From positions 82,264,666-82,328,665 of the forward strand of contig JAVGWX010000005.1 of assembly GCA_036924085.1 (NCBI GenBank): 64,000 bases of DNA. Reading direction: 5' to 3'. Position numbers and translations under genes: made by a program. Under the pieces are notes generated by a model, which saw only the letters and a list, made by a program, of their open reading frames with translations, searched no databases and was not told where the DNA came from. Shown here one piece after another: positions 10,060-21,244 of this stretch. This DNA is from Ariolimax columbianus (lineage: Eukaryota; Mollusca; Gastropoda; Stylommatophora; Arionidae). Positions within the stretch are counted from its first letter, which is position 1. Each line of letters opens with the position of its first letter.

Positions 10060-10411
10060 AAATATTGAACATGTACATTTTCCTCAATGACTCCAGAATC
10101 AATAACAATATTGAACATGTACATTTTTCTCAATGACTTTAGAATCAATAACAATATTGAACATGTACATTTTCCTCAATGACTCCAGAATCCATAACAA
10201 AATGAAAAATGTATTGAAGTAGAAGCAGTGACAGACTTTACTTAAAATAAACAACGCCTTTTCGAGACCTAACACGTTCGTTTACGGTAAAATTTCGTAA
10301 AGATAACTATTCTAGTCTTATCAGTAAAGTAACCGGTCACATAAAGACCTGAATCGCAACTATTCTAGTCTTATCAGTAAAGTAACCGGTCACATAAAGA
10401 CCTGAATCGCC
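10060..10411. repeat. Short tandem duplications (46 bp x3, 54 bp x2)
   Basis: TATTGAACATGTACATTTT with a CTCAATGACT partner repeats three times from about 10065 to 10200. Further on, AACTATTCTAGTCTTATCAG and its downstream AACCGGTCACATAAAGACC occur twice (starting 10304 and 10358). Confidence 0.9.
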
Positions 10412-12049
10412 GTTTTGCGAAAAAAAGAAACTTCATGTTTACTTTAGTAGCTAAAGGTCCTGTAGAGTTTCGTTAGGAAGCCACTTTAGTGGCTATTGGT
10501 CTGGAAAGAAATACTTCGTCTGCCCATTTAGCACGAGATATGTCTCGTTCACTGCAGTCAGATCTTCTTGTTGAGTAAGCGTTTAACGGTAGTTTACCAG
10601 TCAGTAAACTCCTGAGATGACCGAATCATCTTATTTGTAATACTCTAAATATATATTCAGCTGTCACGTGATGTTGACAGAATCAGAATGTGATTTCTGT
10701 CCAGTGGTCTGGTTGTTAAAGTGATGAGAGTGAACCAAGCGCGGATAAATACCAGGAATAATTACGACTCTCTTTGAATATCCAAATGTAGACAGCTAGC
10801 TGGAAAATTGAGGTTTTTCGCACAATAGAAGATCAAAATGTATGTCTTCCAGAGGGACATTTTATTACTTCTCACTTGCCTCGCGTAAATGTCTCACTAA
10901 TCACCTTCCTGCCATGTCGAAAAAAGCTACCAGAGCAGTTTGTGATGGGACCGGATTTTACACTTGCGTAAAAACAATTGCCAATAAAAGCACATTGTAA
11001 ACAATGGTTCCAGGATTCCTTATAACCTGTAAGGGTAAATCCAAATGTAGTGTTAGACATATGATCCATTTGAGCAAATGATTTAATAACATTTAATAAT
11101 GATTTATTCTGCACAAGTAGCAGTTCTCACCAAATGTAAGGACGTCATCATTTCAACTTCGATCTCCAATGACTTTTCTTATGCATTTCATTTTACACGC
11201 TGAATGTTCCCCTATCATCTGACTTGGATAAGGACTAAGAACAACATTGTTATCAAAAAGTTGATACAAATATGCGGTTTATCATTTACGTAGAGGTGAC
11301 GGTTGATAAATCGCAACATAGACTTGTTTTTTCCCGTTTCAATTTCTACATCAAGCTTTTCATCTCTTCTGAACAGATCTCCCGCTGTTTTCTAATCATT
11401 TAGACATATTTTGTTGAGACATTTTGTACACTTTTGTTTCGTGAATGGTGTTCAGCTAATCTTCGAATAATGGATGTCATCGATGTCCAAATGCTCATAT
11501 TATATCTCTCAGAGGCTACATCTAGTTAGTGCATTCATATGATCATGCAGTCTATCCTCACCTTCGCACATTAGGCTCTGATTTTCTTCAAAGAGTAATT
11601 GATGGATTGAATTGAATTATGTGCCTTCAAAGTTGAAATCCACTTCTGGTAATGTTATTTGGCTGCCTTCTGTTGTTTTGTGCAAGTAAATGTTAAACAG
11701 TAAGGTTTAAGGCAAGCATCCTTGTTGATTTCCAAACGTATAGTATCCTCATATTATCTGATAGTTAACCCTGTATTCCGTTTTCATCTAATCTCGATAT
11801 CAACAACGTCTGAGAAATAGCATAGTAATTTCTCGGAAATTGACACATGCGATTGCATAACCTACTTTGAGTTTTCAAGTGTTTCTTTCACATAAAAAAA
11901 ACTTTTTTATTTTGACAAACCACACTCGTTTATCAAACAAGGTCAACATCAATTCTGGGGTTCTCAATCGCTATTCCGTTGATTATTATGCGTCCGAGAA
12001 AGAGATTCTGCGAGAGATTGTGGTAAATTGTTAAAGTCGCCTTTCCATT
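10412..12049. other. No gene supported
   Basis: About 1.6 kb of apparently unique AT-rich DNA. An 80-codon minus-strand frame (10872-11114) has no recognisable motif, and no other frame, RNA gene or repeat stands out. Confidence 0.5.
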
Positions 12050-12660
12050 AGTTGGTAGATATGTGCACAAATTTTCCCAGATTGAATAGCCCTCCATCAG
12101 CGTTGTAGACATTCCACAGCATGGCAGAAAACAGCATACTGAAAAGGGCCGGGGCTAGAACACATCTCTGCTTTACACCGTTACCAACAGTTAGGGGACA
12201 GAGTAGTTTCCCCGATCAATAACATGGACACGTATGTCATTGTGACATTGTCGCACCCTTGCGACGAATTTTGCCGGTCACTCAAACTTGGTCATAACTC
12301 TCCATAGACCGTTTCGATTTACAGTATCAAAGGCCTTAATGAGGTCCACAAACGTCGTTTAGAGGGAAGCATTCTGTTCTTGACATTTCTCTTGTTTTTG
12401 CTTCGCACTTAGATCATATTGATGGTCCCACGGTTCTTTCTAAAGCTACATTGATTCTCGGGTAGTAGCCCCTGCTCCGGGTGAACATTTAGTCTGTGGA
12501 GAAGTATTTTTACAATCACTTTTCCTCCTAAACACAGCAGAGATATCCCTTTGTGGTTATCAAATAATTGTTTACTACCTTTACGCTTATGTAAATGAAA
12601 ATGGAAGCGTCTTTCAATCCTTGTGGAATACTCTTTTTCTTCCACATTTCGCAAAACAAA
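12050..12660 (-). pseudogene. LINE-E reverse transcriptase fragment
   Basis: Minus-strand translation gives KRKGSKQLFDNHKGISLLC, then LHRLNVHPEQGLLPENQCSF, and in another frame GNGVKQRCVLAPALFSM (RT motif B) followed by NADGGLFNLGK. These are successive parts of a non-LTR reverse transcriptase widespread in invertebrates. Frameshifts and internal losses separate them and no intact catalytic frame remains. Related LINE-E copies lie at 45880-46915 and 61780-63010, and its endonuclease continues at 12995-13126 and 14358-14830. Confidence 0.85.
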
Positions 12661-12694
12661 TGAATGAACTTCGCAACAATCTTTTGTCCGTCAG

Positions 12695-12904
12695 CTTTAT
12701 AGATCTCCGCTGGGAAGGCGTCAGCTTTATAGATTTGTGATGGAATGGCACCAGCTTTATAGATCTCTGCTGGGATGGCGCCAGCTTTATAGAATTTCGC
12801 TGGGATGGCGCCAGCTTTATAGATATCTGCTGGGATGGCGTCAGCGTTATAGATCTCCTCTGGGATGGCGTCAGCTTTATAGATCTCCGCTAGTATGGCG
12901 CCAG
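12695..12904. repeat. 30-bp minisatellite, about 7 copies
   Basis: Units of AGCTTTATAGATCTCTGCTG followed by GGATGGCGCC repeat with scattered substitutions. The array sits inside the broken LINE-E, so it may have expanded from LINE-E sequence or inserted with LINE-B. Confidence 0.9.
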
Positions 12905-12994
12905 CATTCCGTTCTCTGGACTACATTCTGCTACTTACCCTTCCAGGGTTTGGTAGTGGGAGATTGAGAACGAACGAAGAAGAAGAAGAAGAAT
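12905..12994 (+). mobile_element. LINE-B 3' end, 5'-truncated
   Basis: CATTCCGTTCTCTGGACTAC through GGGAGATTGAGAACGAACGA into a (GAA)n tail is the last 90 bases of LINE-B. It separates the LINE-E RT remnant (12050-12660) from LINE-E upstream coding sequence (12995-13126). Confidence 0.82.
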
Positions 12995-13126
12995 TCACAG
13001 TTCTCATTAAATCAATCTTAATGGTTGCGTTTAGAAGTACCGAGAGCATCAACAGCAATAGAGTGAACAATTTTGATAAAGGTGGCCCAATTGGAATCTA
13101 TATCAGTCACAGCAGTCTGAACAAAT
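12995..13126 (-). pseudogene. LINE-E inter-domain fragment
   Basis: The minus strand reads ATFIKIVHSIAVDALGTSKR then NHQD and FNENCEF, resembling the linker between endonuclease and RT in LINE-E-type proteins. It is cut off on the left by LINE-B and on the right by LINE-A copy 2. The orientation agrees with the flanking LINE-E pieces. Confidence 0.65.
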
Positions 13127-13141
13127 GATTGTCGTATGCAG

Positions 13142-14313
13142 AACTTGAAAAGATTACAAAACTGCAATCCATGACCGATAGAAGAGACTGCAGAACCCAG
13201 CTGCAGTCAGAGAAACTCCGAAGACTGACTGACCATCCAATGCACCAGAGACTAAACAATTTGGGAAATGGGAAACTAAAGCGGAGAAACTTTGCAGAAA
13301 TAGCCAAAGCAAAGATGCACGAAGATCCCATAAACGCACTAACAACACCAAAACCCATCACTACTGTACGAAAACCTACCTGGAGGCAGGATATATTTCC
13401 AGAGGTGGTAGAAAATGTACCAGGTATTGCAAACAAAAACTGCCAGACTGAAAAAGAAAGGAGAGACACTACCCTAAGCTTCATAACGAAAAGCTACCCA
13501 AGCATGGACTGGACCCATGCATACACCGACGGTTCTGTAACAAACACTAAACAGAACGGAGGGGCAGGAGCATTCCTGAACCTACCAAATGGCAGAAACA
13601 TAACACTGTCATTCGCTACTGGTAAGTACACAAGCAATTTCAGAGCGGAGGCAGAGGCACTGAGGGCGGCAGTGGAAGAAATGGTCACACACAGTGAAAA
13701 TGAGAGCCATATAGTCCTGCTGACAGATGCTCTCGACGTAGTCACAGCGCTAAAAAGCCAGAAAAACACTGAGCTTAATGACTTAAGAGCAGCACTCTGC
13801 AAACTGTGCCAGCAGTCCGCACCAAAAAGGGTAGTGGTACAGTGGGTTCCGTCAAACTGCAACATCCAAGGCAACGAGGAGGCAGACAGACTGGCAAAAG
13901 AAGGTGCAAGACTACCACAAACAGATACTAGTATGACGTACGAAGAGTCAAAACGGCTTATCAAAGCCAGATACATGACCAAATGGGAAACCGAACATAC
14001 TGGTTACACCAAAAACGATGCCTATTACCAGTTGAACCGAAGAGAGCAGGTCGTTGTCTTCAGACTTCGCACTGGCCACAACAGACTGAGGTACCACCTA
14101 TTCAACAAATTGAAGATAGGGTGTACCGACGAATGCCCGTGCGGTACTGGTAAAATGACCACTGAACATCTGCTGCAGAACTGCCCGACATACGAGGATC
14201 AGAGAGAGCAGATGTGGCCATTACCAGTGGAACTGCAAGACAAGCTCTATGGCAGTGGCGAGAGCCTCAGGATGACCGCCGCTTTTTTCGAAAAAATAAT
14301 GGTTACTGTCTGA
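13142..14313 (+). CDS. LINE-A RNase H and C-terminal region (partial)
   Basis: An open frame of about 390 codons begins inside the polyprotein at ELEKITKLQSM and runs to the native stop. The RNase H acidic residues are present in HAYTDGSVTN, FRAEAEALRA, LLTDALDVV and GNEEADRL, and the CPCGTG/EHLLQNCP motif follows. One visible difference from copy 1 is DALDVV for DALAVV. It has no RT catalytic core and no promoter, so it is a dead 3' fragment despite the open frame. Confidence 0.9.
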
Positions 14314-14342
14314 CTGTGTACGCAGAAGAAGAAGAAGAAGAA
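13142..14342 (+). mobile_element. LINE-A copy 2, 5'-truncated
   Basis: A 1.2-kb insertion ending in (GAA)n. GATTGTCGTATGCAG flanks it exactly (13127-13141 and 14343-14357). It retains the end of the RT region and the whole RNase H region. Target sequence on both sides is minus-strand LINE-E. Confidence 0.92.
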
Positions 14343-14357
14343 GATTGTCGTATGCAG

Positions 14358-14830
14358 TTATCTCTGAGAGTGGAGGTATTGAGACGCTCAGAGGTGCTAG
14401 TGTTTTATTGGCGCCCATGAGCTTGGATACCAAAGTTCCCCTAGAAATCCCCAGTCGGTGGTCCGTTCAGCATTCTTCTCCACACATAAACTTTGTCACA
14501 CCTACATCTTGGCGATCATGTCTACGAACAAAGAAATAATCAATCAGGTGTTAGTGCTTTGATCGTGGGTGCATCCAAGTGGTTTTATTGCGGTTAAGGA
14601 GACAAAACACTGTATTAGTAATCAGAAGTTCGTTTGCCGCACATGTCTTCAAGAGAAGGTGCCCTTTACCATTGCAGAGACCAATGCCATTCATGTCTAT
14701 CACCCTGCCCCATGAAATAAAGGCAGCACCCACTAGAGCATTGAAGTCACTCAGAATGATCAACTGATTTTTCCTTGATTCAGAAACGATTAGTGTCTCC
14801 AAATCATCGTAGAACTTTCCTTTGGTGTCT
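14358..14830 (-). pseudogene. LINE-E endonuclease fragment
   Basis: Minus-strand translation reads LIILSDFNALVGA, NELLITNTVF and KTTWMHPRSKH, matching the DFNARVG, LLITNTxF and WxHPRSxHxHxIDY blocks of LINE-type apurinic endonucleases. The normally following LIDY and TDHR blocks are recognisable in decayed form toward 14440. The right edge abuts the 27-bp satellite. LINE-A copy 2 separates this piece from 12995-13126. Confidence 0.82.
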
Positions 14831-14852
14831 TCCTTGTTACTATTTCATGTGG

Positions 14853-15232
14853 ATTATCAGATGTTATAATATCCAGAAGAGTCAGATATGTTATAATATC
14901 CAGAAGAGTCAGATATGTTATAATATCCAGAAGAGTCAGATATGTTATAATATCCAGAAGAGTCAGATATGTTATAATATCCAGAAGAGTCAGATATGTT
15001 ATAATATCCAGAAGAGTCATATATGTTATAATATCCAGAAGAGTCAGATATGTTATAATATCCAGAAGAGTCAGATATGTTATAATATCCAGAAGAGTCA
15101 GATATGCTATAATATCAATGCGAGTCAGATATGTTATACTATCAAGGCGAGTCAGATATGTTTTAATATCAAGGCGAGTCAGATATGTTATAATATCAAG
15201 GCGAGTCAGATATGTTATATATATATATATAT
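14853..15232. repeat. 27-bp satellite block 1
   Basis: Units of GATATGTTATAATATCCAGA plus AGAGTCA repeat about 14 times, changing to a TCAAGGCGAGTCAGATATG variant at the right end, then an AT dinucleotide run. Open frames on both strands reflect the 27-base period and are not genes. Confidence 0.95.
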
Positions 15233-15236
15233 ATAG

Positions 15237-16030
15237 TGACACTACACAGAACGGAGGGGCAGGAGCATTCCTGAACCTACCAAATGGCAGAAAAATAACA
15301 CTGTCATTCGCTACTGGTAAGTACACAAGCAATTTCAGAGCGGAGGCAGAGGCACTGAGGGCGGCAGTGGAAGAAATGGTGACACACAGTGAAAATGAGA
15401 GCCATATAGTCCTGCTGACAGATGCTCTCGCCGTAGTCACAGCGCTAAAAAGCCAGAAAAACACTGAGCTTAATGACTTAAGAGCAGCACTCTGCAAACT
15501 GTGCCGGCAGTCCGCACCAAAAAGGGTAGTGGTACAGTGGGTTCCGTCACACTGCAACATCCAAGGCAACGAGGAGGCAGACAGACTGGCAAAAGAAGGT
15601 GCAAGACTACCACAAACAGATACCAGTATGACGTACGAAGAGTCAAAACGGCTTATCAAAGCCAGATACATGACCAAATGGGAAACCGAACATTCTGGTT
15701 ACACCAAAAACGATGCCTATTACCAGTTGAACCGAAGAGAGCAGGTCGTTGTCTTCAGACTTCGCACTGGCCACAACAGACTGAGGTACCACCTATTCAA
15801 CAAATTGAAGATAGGGTGTACCGACGAATGCCCGTGCGGTACTGGTAAAATGACCGCTGAACATCTGCTGCAGAACTGCCCGACATACGAGGATCAGAGA
15901 GAGCAGATGTGGCCATTACCAGTGGAACTGCAAGACAAACTCTATGGCAGTGGCGAGAGCCTCAGGATGACCGCCGCTTTTTTCGAAAAAATAATGGTTA
16001 CTGTCTGACTGCGTACGCAGAAGAAGAAGA
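15237..16030 (+). mobile_element. LINE-A copy 3 inside the 27-bp satellite
   Basis: LINE-A sequence begins at about 15239 (ACACTACACAGAACGGAGG), just after the first RNase H aspartate, and ends with GACTGCGTACGCA and a short (GAA)n tail at about 16016-16030. Satellite sequence continues on both sides, so the target was the array. A duplication cannot be resolved because both flanks are AT-repeat. Confidence 0.9.
15239..16008 (+). pseudogene. LINE-A RNase H fragment lacking its first catalytic block
   Basis: The frame reads TQNGGAGAFLNLPNGRK and then the remaining RNase H blocks (FRAEAEAL, LLTDALAVV, GNEEADRLAKEG) and the CPCGTG/EHLLQNCP terminus. The TDGS block holding the first catalytic aspartate is missing through 5' truncation. 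The apparent longer frame starting upstream is contributed by the satellite. Confidence 0.88.
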
Positions 16031-16155
16031 TATCTATATATCAAGGCGAGTCAGATATGTTATAATATCCAGAAGAGTAAGATATGTTATAATATCAATG
16101 CGAGTCAGATTTGATATAATATCAAGGCGAGTCAGATATGTTATAATATCAATGC
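16031..16155. repeat. 27-bp satellite block 2
   Basis: Short continuation of the satellite between LINE-A copy 3 and SINE-1, with TCAAGGCGAGTCAGATATG and TCAATGCGAGTCAGATTTG variants. Confidence 0.92.
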
Positions 16156-16416
16156 AGGGGACGGCGTGGCCAAGTGGTTAAATGGCACGGCTCACAAGCA
16201 GAAGGTGCTGGGTTCGATCCCCATCACAGCACCGGCCGTTACCCCGGGGAAGCAAACCCTTAGAAAATGCAGGAGGAAGAAGACCCTTACATAAAATGCA
16301 TGCTGAAGTCGGATGCACTGGGCCGATAGGCGCAAAATAAAAAAAAACACAGTGTAACGCACACACGCCTTGGGGAATAGATAAATAAGGGGAACGCAAA
16401 AACAAAAACAAAAAAG
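16156..16416 (+). mobile_element. SINE-1, tRNA-derived
   Basis: About 260 bases flanked by TAATATCAATGC (16144-16155 and 16417-16428). The 5' part is tRNA-like, with GTGGCCAAGTGGTTAAATGG resembling an A box and GGGTTCGATCCCC a B box, the internal Pol III promoter elements. The middle carries TGCTGAAGTCGGATGCACTG, a core shared with LINE-B and the rRNA chimera. The 3' end is A-rich (AAAACAAAAACAAAAAA). A second copy lies at 47668-47934 on the minus strand. Confidence 0.92.
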
Positions 16417-18010
16417 TAATATCAATGCGAGTCAGATTTGTTACAATATCAAGGCGAGTCACATATGTTATAATATCCAGAAGAGTCAGATATGTTATAA
16501 TATCAAGGCGAGTCAGATTTGTTATAATATCAAGGCGAGTCAGATATGTTATATATATATATATATATATATATAAATATCTATATATCTATATATCAAG
16601 GCGAGTCAGATATGTTATAATATCCAGAAGAGTAAGATATGTTATAATATCAATGCGAGTCAGATTTGTTATAATATCAAGGCGAGTCAGATATGTTATA
16701 ATATCATTGCGAGTCAGATTTGTTATATCAAGGCGAGTCACATATGTTATAATATCCAGAAGGGTCAGATATGTTATAATATCAATGCGAGTCAGATTTG
16801 TTATAATATCAAGGCGAGTCAGATATGTTATAATATCAAGGCGAGTCAGATATGTTATAATATCCAGATGAGTCAAATATGTTATATAAATTTATATATC
16901 AAGGCGAGTTAGATATGTTATAATATCCAGAAAAGTCAGATATGTTATAATATCAAGGCGAGTCAGATATGTTATAATATAAAGGCGAGGCAGATATGTT
17001 ATAATATCAAGGCGAGTCAGATATGTTATAATATCAAGGCTAGTCAGATATGTTATAATATCAGGGCGAGTCAGATATGTTATAATATCAAGGCGAGTCA
17101 GATATGTTATAATATCCAGATGAGTAAAATATGTTATATAAATTTATATATCAAGGCGAGTCAGATATGTTATAATATCCAGAAGAGTCAGTTATGTTAT
17201 AATATCAAGGCGAGTCAGATATGTTATAATATCAAGGCTAGTCAGATATGTTATAATATCCAGAAGAGTCAGATATGTTATAATATCCAGATGAGTAAAA
17301 TATGTTATATAAATTTATATATCAAGGCGAGTCAGATATGTTATAATTTCCAGAAAAGTCAGATATGTTATAATATCAAGGCGAGTCAGATATGTTATAA
17401 CATCAAGCCGAGCTAAATATGTTATAATATCAAGGCGAGTCAGATATGTTATAATTTCAAGGCGAGTCAGATATGTTATAATTTCCAGAAGAGTCAGATA
17501 TGTTATAATTTCAAGGCGAATCAGATATGTTATAATATCCAAAAGAGTCAGATATGTTATAATATCAAGGCGAGTCAGATATGTTATAATATCCAGAAGA
17601 GTCAGATATGTTATAATATCAAGGCGAGTCAAATATGTTATATAAATTTATATATCAAGGCGAGTCAGATATGTTATAATATCCAGAAGAGTCAGATCTG
17701 TTATAATATCCAGATGAGTAAAATATGCTATATAAATCTATATATCAAGGCGAGTCAGATATGTTTTAATATCAAGGCGAGTCAGATATGTTATAATATC
17801 AAGGCGGGCCAAATATGTTATAATATCAAGGCGAGTCAGATATGTTATAATTTCCAGAAGGGTCAGATATGTTATAATCTCCTTAATAGTCAGATATGTT
17901 ATAATATCTAGGCGAGTCGGATATGTTGTAATATCCAGATGAGTAAAATATGTTTTATATATATATATATATATCAAGGCGAGTCAGATATGTTATAATA
18001 TCCAGGTGAG
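16417..18010. repeat. 27-bp satellite block 3 with irregular higher-order units
   Basis: About 60 units mix at least three variants: CCAGAAGAGTCAGATATG, CAAGGCGAGTCAGATATG and CAATGCGAGTCAGATTTG. ATGTTATATAAATTTATATA-type spacers recur near 16880, 17130, 17300, 17635, 17720 and 17945, giving an irregular higher-order pattern. AT dinucleotide runs mark some junctions. Confidence 0.93.
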
Positions 18011-18167
18011 CTAACAACCCACACGACGCATTAGGAAAAACATAAAAGAACAAATCTAACATGCCAAGGATTTTCTTTAAGGCGACTAAAGTAGGTTGTG
18101 CATGGGGCTAGCGACCATGAGATATAAAAGCATTTACTACAAAAATCATAGACATTCTGCATGACGT

Positions 18168-18924
18168 CAGATCAGGTCAGGTCATCCCGTAACCGATGAG
18201 GTCGTTGGGGCACACATGAAGACATCCTCACAACTCCACGCCATCCCTCTCTGGCAGATGCCGCTGCCTGTGACTTTTCTGGTCGGAGACTGGTCCATTC
18301 TTTTATGTTGTCCTCCCATCTCTTTTTGGGCTGGCCTCTTCATCGTCTGCCATGCACCTTCCCGTGGAGGATTGTGTTTGCAAGACCATTTGATCTCGTT
18401 ATGTGACCGTACCAAGTGAGTTTCCTTCTTTTGATAGTTGCCAAGAGATCTTCGAAAGGCCTTATTGCTGTTGTAATTCTATCTCGTATTTCCTCGTTTG
18501 TAACTCGATCTTTGTGCGTGACGTTTAAAAGTTTTCGGAAACATCTCATCTCCAAGGCCTGTATCCTTCGTTGAAGGTCAGCTGTAACTGTCCATGTCTT
18601 ACACGCATAGAGGAATATTGACAGTACCAGTGTACGCATTAATCTGATTTTCGTGCGTAGTGCTAACCGTTTATCTTGCCAGATTTTGTTAAGCTTTTAT
18701 TGTCTGTGCTATTCTGGCCAACACTTCACATTTTGATCCTTCATCACTGACAATCGACCGAAGATATTTAAAACGCTCAACCACTTCGAGTTCATGACCG
18801 TTAGCTTTTATCTTGCTGTTGAAGCCCGTAGCGTTGTTGGTCATTAATTGTCTTTCCAGCGTTTATCTTCATACCATAGTCAAGAGCTGTTTCATCGAGC
18901 CTTCTGACCCATTCCTGGAGTTCT
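18168..18924 (-). pseudogene. LINE-F reverse transcriptase C-terminal fragment
   Basis: The minus strand reads ELQEWVRRLDETALDYGMKI, then LSIFLYACKTWTVTADLQRR, LEMRCFRKLLN, VTNEEIRDRI and RRKLTWYGHITRS, the characteristic post-catalytic region of a common invertebrate LINE. A frameshift follows the YGHITRS block. The 3' end carries GATCAGGTCAGGT (plus-strand spelling), also found at the 3' end of the other copy (52421-52797). The catalytic RT motifs are missing from this part. Confidence 0.85.
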
Positions 18925-19010
18925 GCTGGAGTGAGACAAGGGTGTACACTCTCTCCAACTCTTTTCAATATATTCCTTGAAGGAATTATGAGTGAGGCAC
19001 TTAATATTTA
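18925..19010 (+). pseudogene. LINE-F RT motif B piece in inverted orientation
   Basis: The plus strand reads AGVRQGCTLSPTLFNIFLEG then IMSEAL, the RT motif B region that should lie upstream of the minus-strand segment ending at 18924. It directly abuts that segment in the opposite orientation, the pattern expected from 5' inversion by twin priming. Confidence 0.75.
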
Positions 19011-19199
19011 TTTTCAGCACCGAGTATATATAATTTTAGCACTGATGGATGGAGATATCAACAAGCACTGTCGGCAGGACATCCATGAGAGGCAAGGCAC
19101 TTGGCTACAAGACTCATGCATGTTCTGCAGGCAGATCCTTCTGTTTGTATACTGCTGGTCTCAAGAGCTGACAAAAATCCATTTTTGCAACTGAATATA

Positions 19200-20795
19200 A
19201 CTATCTTGTCCATGTTGAGTAGAAGTGATACATGGTAATGTGCCCGCTCCATGTTGAGACAAAGTGATACATGGTAATGTGCCCGCTACATGTTGAGAAG
19301 AAGTGATACATGGTAATGTGCTCGATACATGTTGAGAATAAGTGATACATGGTAATGTGCTCGATACATGTTGAGAAGAAGTGATACATGGTAATGTGCT
19401 CGATACATGTTGAGAAGAAGTGATACATGGTAATGTGCTCGTTACATGTTGAGAAGAAGTGATACATGGTAATGTGCTAGCTACATGTTGAGGCAAAGTG
19501 ATACATGGTAATGTGCCCGATACATGTTGAGAAGAAGTGATACATGGTAATGTGCTAGCTACATGTTGAGAAGAAGTGATACATGGTAATGTGCTCGATA
19601 CATGTTGAGAAGAAGTGATACATGGTAATGTGCTAGCTACATGTTGAGGCAAAGTGATACATGGTAATGTGCCCGATACATGTTGAGAAGAAGTGATACA
19701 TGGTAATGTGCTAGCTACATGTTGAGGCAAAGTGATACATGGTAATGTGCTCGCTACATGTTGAGACAAAGTGATACATGGTAATGTGCCCGATACATGT
19801 TGAGAAGAAGTGATACATGGTAATGTGCCCGATACATGTTGAGAAGAAGTGATACATGGTAATGTGCTAGCTACATGTTGAGGCAAAGTGATACATGGTA
19901 ATGTGCCCGATACATGTTGAGAAGAAGTGATACGTGGTAATGTGCTAGCTACATGTTGAGAAGAAGTGATACATGGTAATGTGCTAGCTACATGTTGAGG
20001 CAAAGTGATACATGGTAATGTGCCCGATACATGCTGAGAAGAAGTGATACATGGTAATGTGCTAGCTACATGTTGAGGCAAAGTGATACATGGTAATGTG
20101 CCCGATACATGTTGAGAAGAAGTGATACATGGTAATGTGCTAGCTACATGTTGAGACAAAGTGATACATGGTAATGTGCCCGATACATGTTGAGATGAAG
20201 TGATACATGGTAATGTGCCCGATACATGTTGAGAAGAAGTGATACATGGTAATGTGCTAGCTACATGTTGAGGCAAAGTGATACATGGTAATGTGCCCGA
20301 TACATGTTGAGAAGAAGTGATACATGGTCATGTGCTCGCTACATGTTGAGACAAAATTATACCTGGTAATGTGATCGCTACATGTTGGTGATACATGGTA
20401 ATGTGCTCGCTACATGTTGAGAAGAAGTGATACATGGTAATGTGATCGCTACATGTTGGTGATACATGGTAATGTGATCGCTACATGTTGGTGATACATG
20501 GTAATGTGCTCGCTACATGTTGAGAAGAAGTGATACATGGTAATGTGATCGCTACATGTTGGTGATACATGGTAATGTGATCGCTACATGTTGAGACAAA
20601 GTGATACATGGTCATGTGCTCGCTACATGTTGAGACAAAGTGATACATGGTAATGTGCCCGCTACATGTTAAGAAGAAGTGATGCATGGTAATGTGATCG
20701 CTACATGTTGAGACAAAGTGATACATGGTAATGTGCCCGCTACATGTTAAGAAGAAGTGATACATGGTAATGTGCCCGCTACATGTTGAAGAGAA
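19200..20795. repeat. 39-bp minisatellite, about 40 copies
   Basis: Units of TACATGTTGAGAAGAAGTGA followed by TACATGGTAATGTGCTCGA repeat. AGAAG/AGGCAA/AGACAA and TGCTAGC/TGCCCGA/TGCTCGC variants alternate in pairs, giving a partial 78-bp dimer structure. Shorter units lacking the GAGAAGAAGT block occur at 20380-20590. The 371-codon minus-strand frame is an array artefact. Confidence 0.95.
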
Positions 20796-21119
20796 GTAAT
20801 TCAAAAAGAACGGCTTGATCAATCGGCTTGTGCTGCGTTGTGAGAAATGCCCCAGTTGTTCAGTGCGTGATATTCTACAATCACCGATACGGGATTACAA
20901 AGAAGACATTGTGCACTAACAGATAAGCGTCGTCGTTCAGTGTTTTTGTTCGTTGTTTCTGTGTGCTCGTGTGTGATGTGTTCTTCTGTGTCTCGGTATC
21001 TGTGTGTCCCTTTGTCTGTGCGCTTTAATTAAAGTATCCTTTTTTGTAGCACCTGGTATTCCTAGTATAATTCATCGGTCATAATTCCATTTCTTCTAGA
21101 ATTGACTGAGGCGGAATAC
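20796..21119. other. No gene supported
   Basis: Mixed-composition sequence with a TGT/CTG-rich stretch (20940-21030). No coding frame or RNA gene was recognised. Confidence 0.5.
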
Positions 21120-21120
21120 A

Positions 21121-21196
<76 letters not shown>

Positions 21197-21200
21197 TGGG

Positions 21201-21242
<42 letters not shown>
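21121..21242. repeat. Compound microsatellite (TG)n(TGCG)n(TA)n
   Basis: A GT run, then GCGT tetranucleotides, GGGTA and a long AT run. The same order of blocks occurs at 40100-40235. Confidence 0.95.

Positions 21243-21244
<2 letters not shown>

Noticed and set aside
16156..16230. Functional tRNA gene
   Set aside because: The A and B boxes are embedded in a longer repeated unit with its own duplication and A-rich tail, and a second copy exists at 47668-47934. It is a SINE head.
14853..18010. CRISPR-like array of 27-bp repeats
   Set aside because: Units are contiguous with no unique spacers, there are no cas genes, and the context is an animal genome. It is a satellite.
19161..20276. 371-codon minus-strand frame of a 13-residue repeat
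   Set aside because: It follows the 39-bp array exactly and ends with it. There is no start context or non-repetitive domain.
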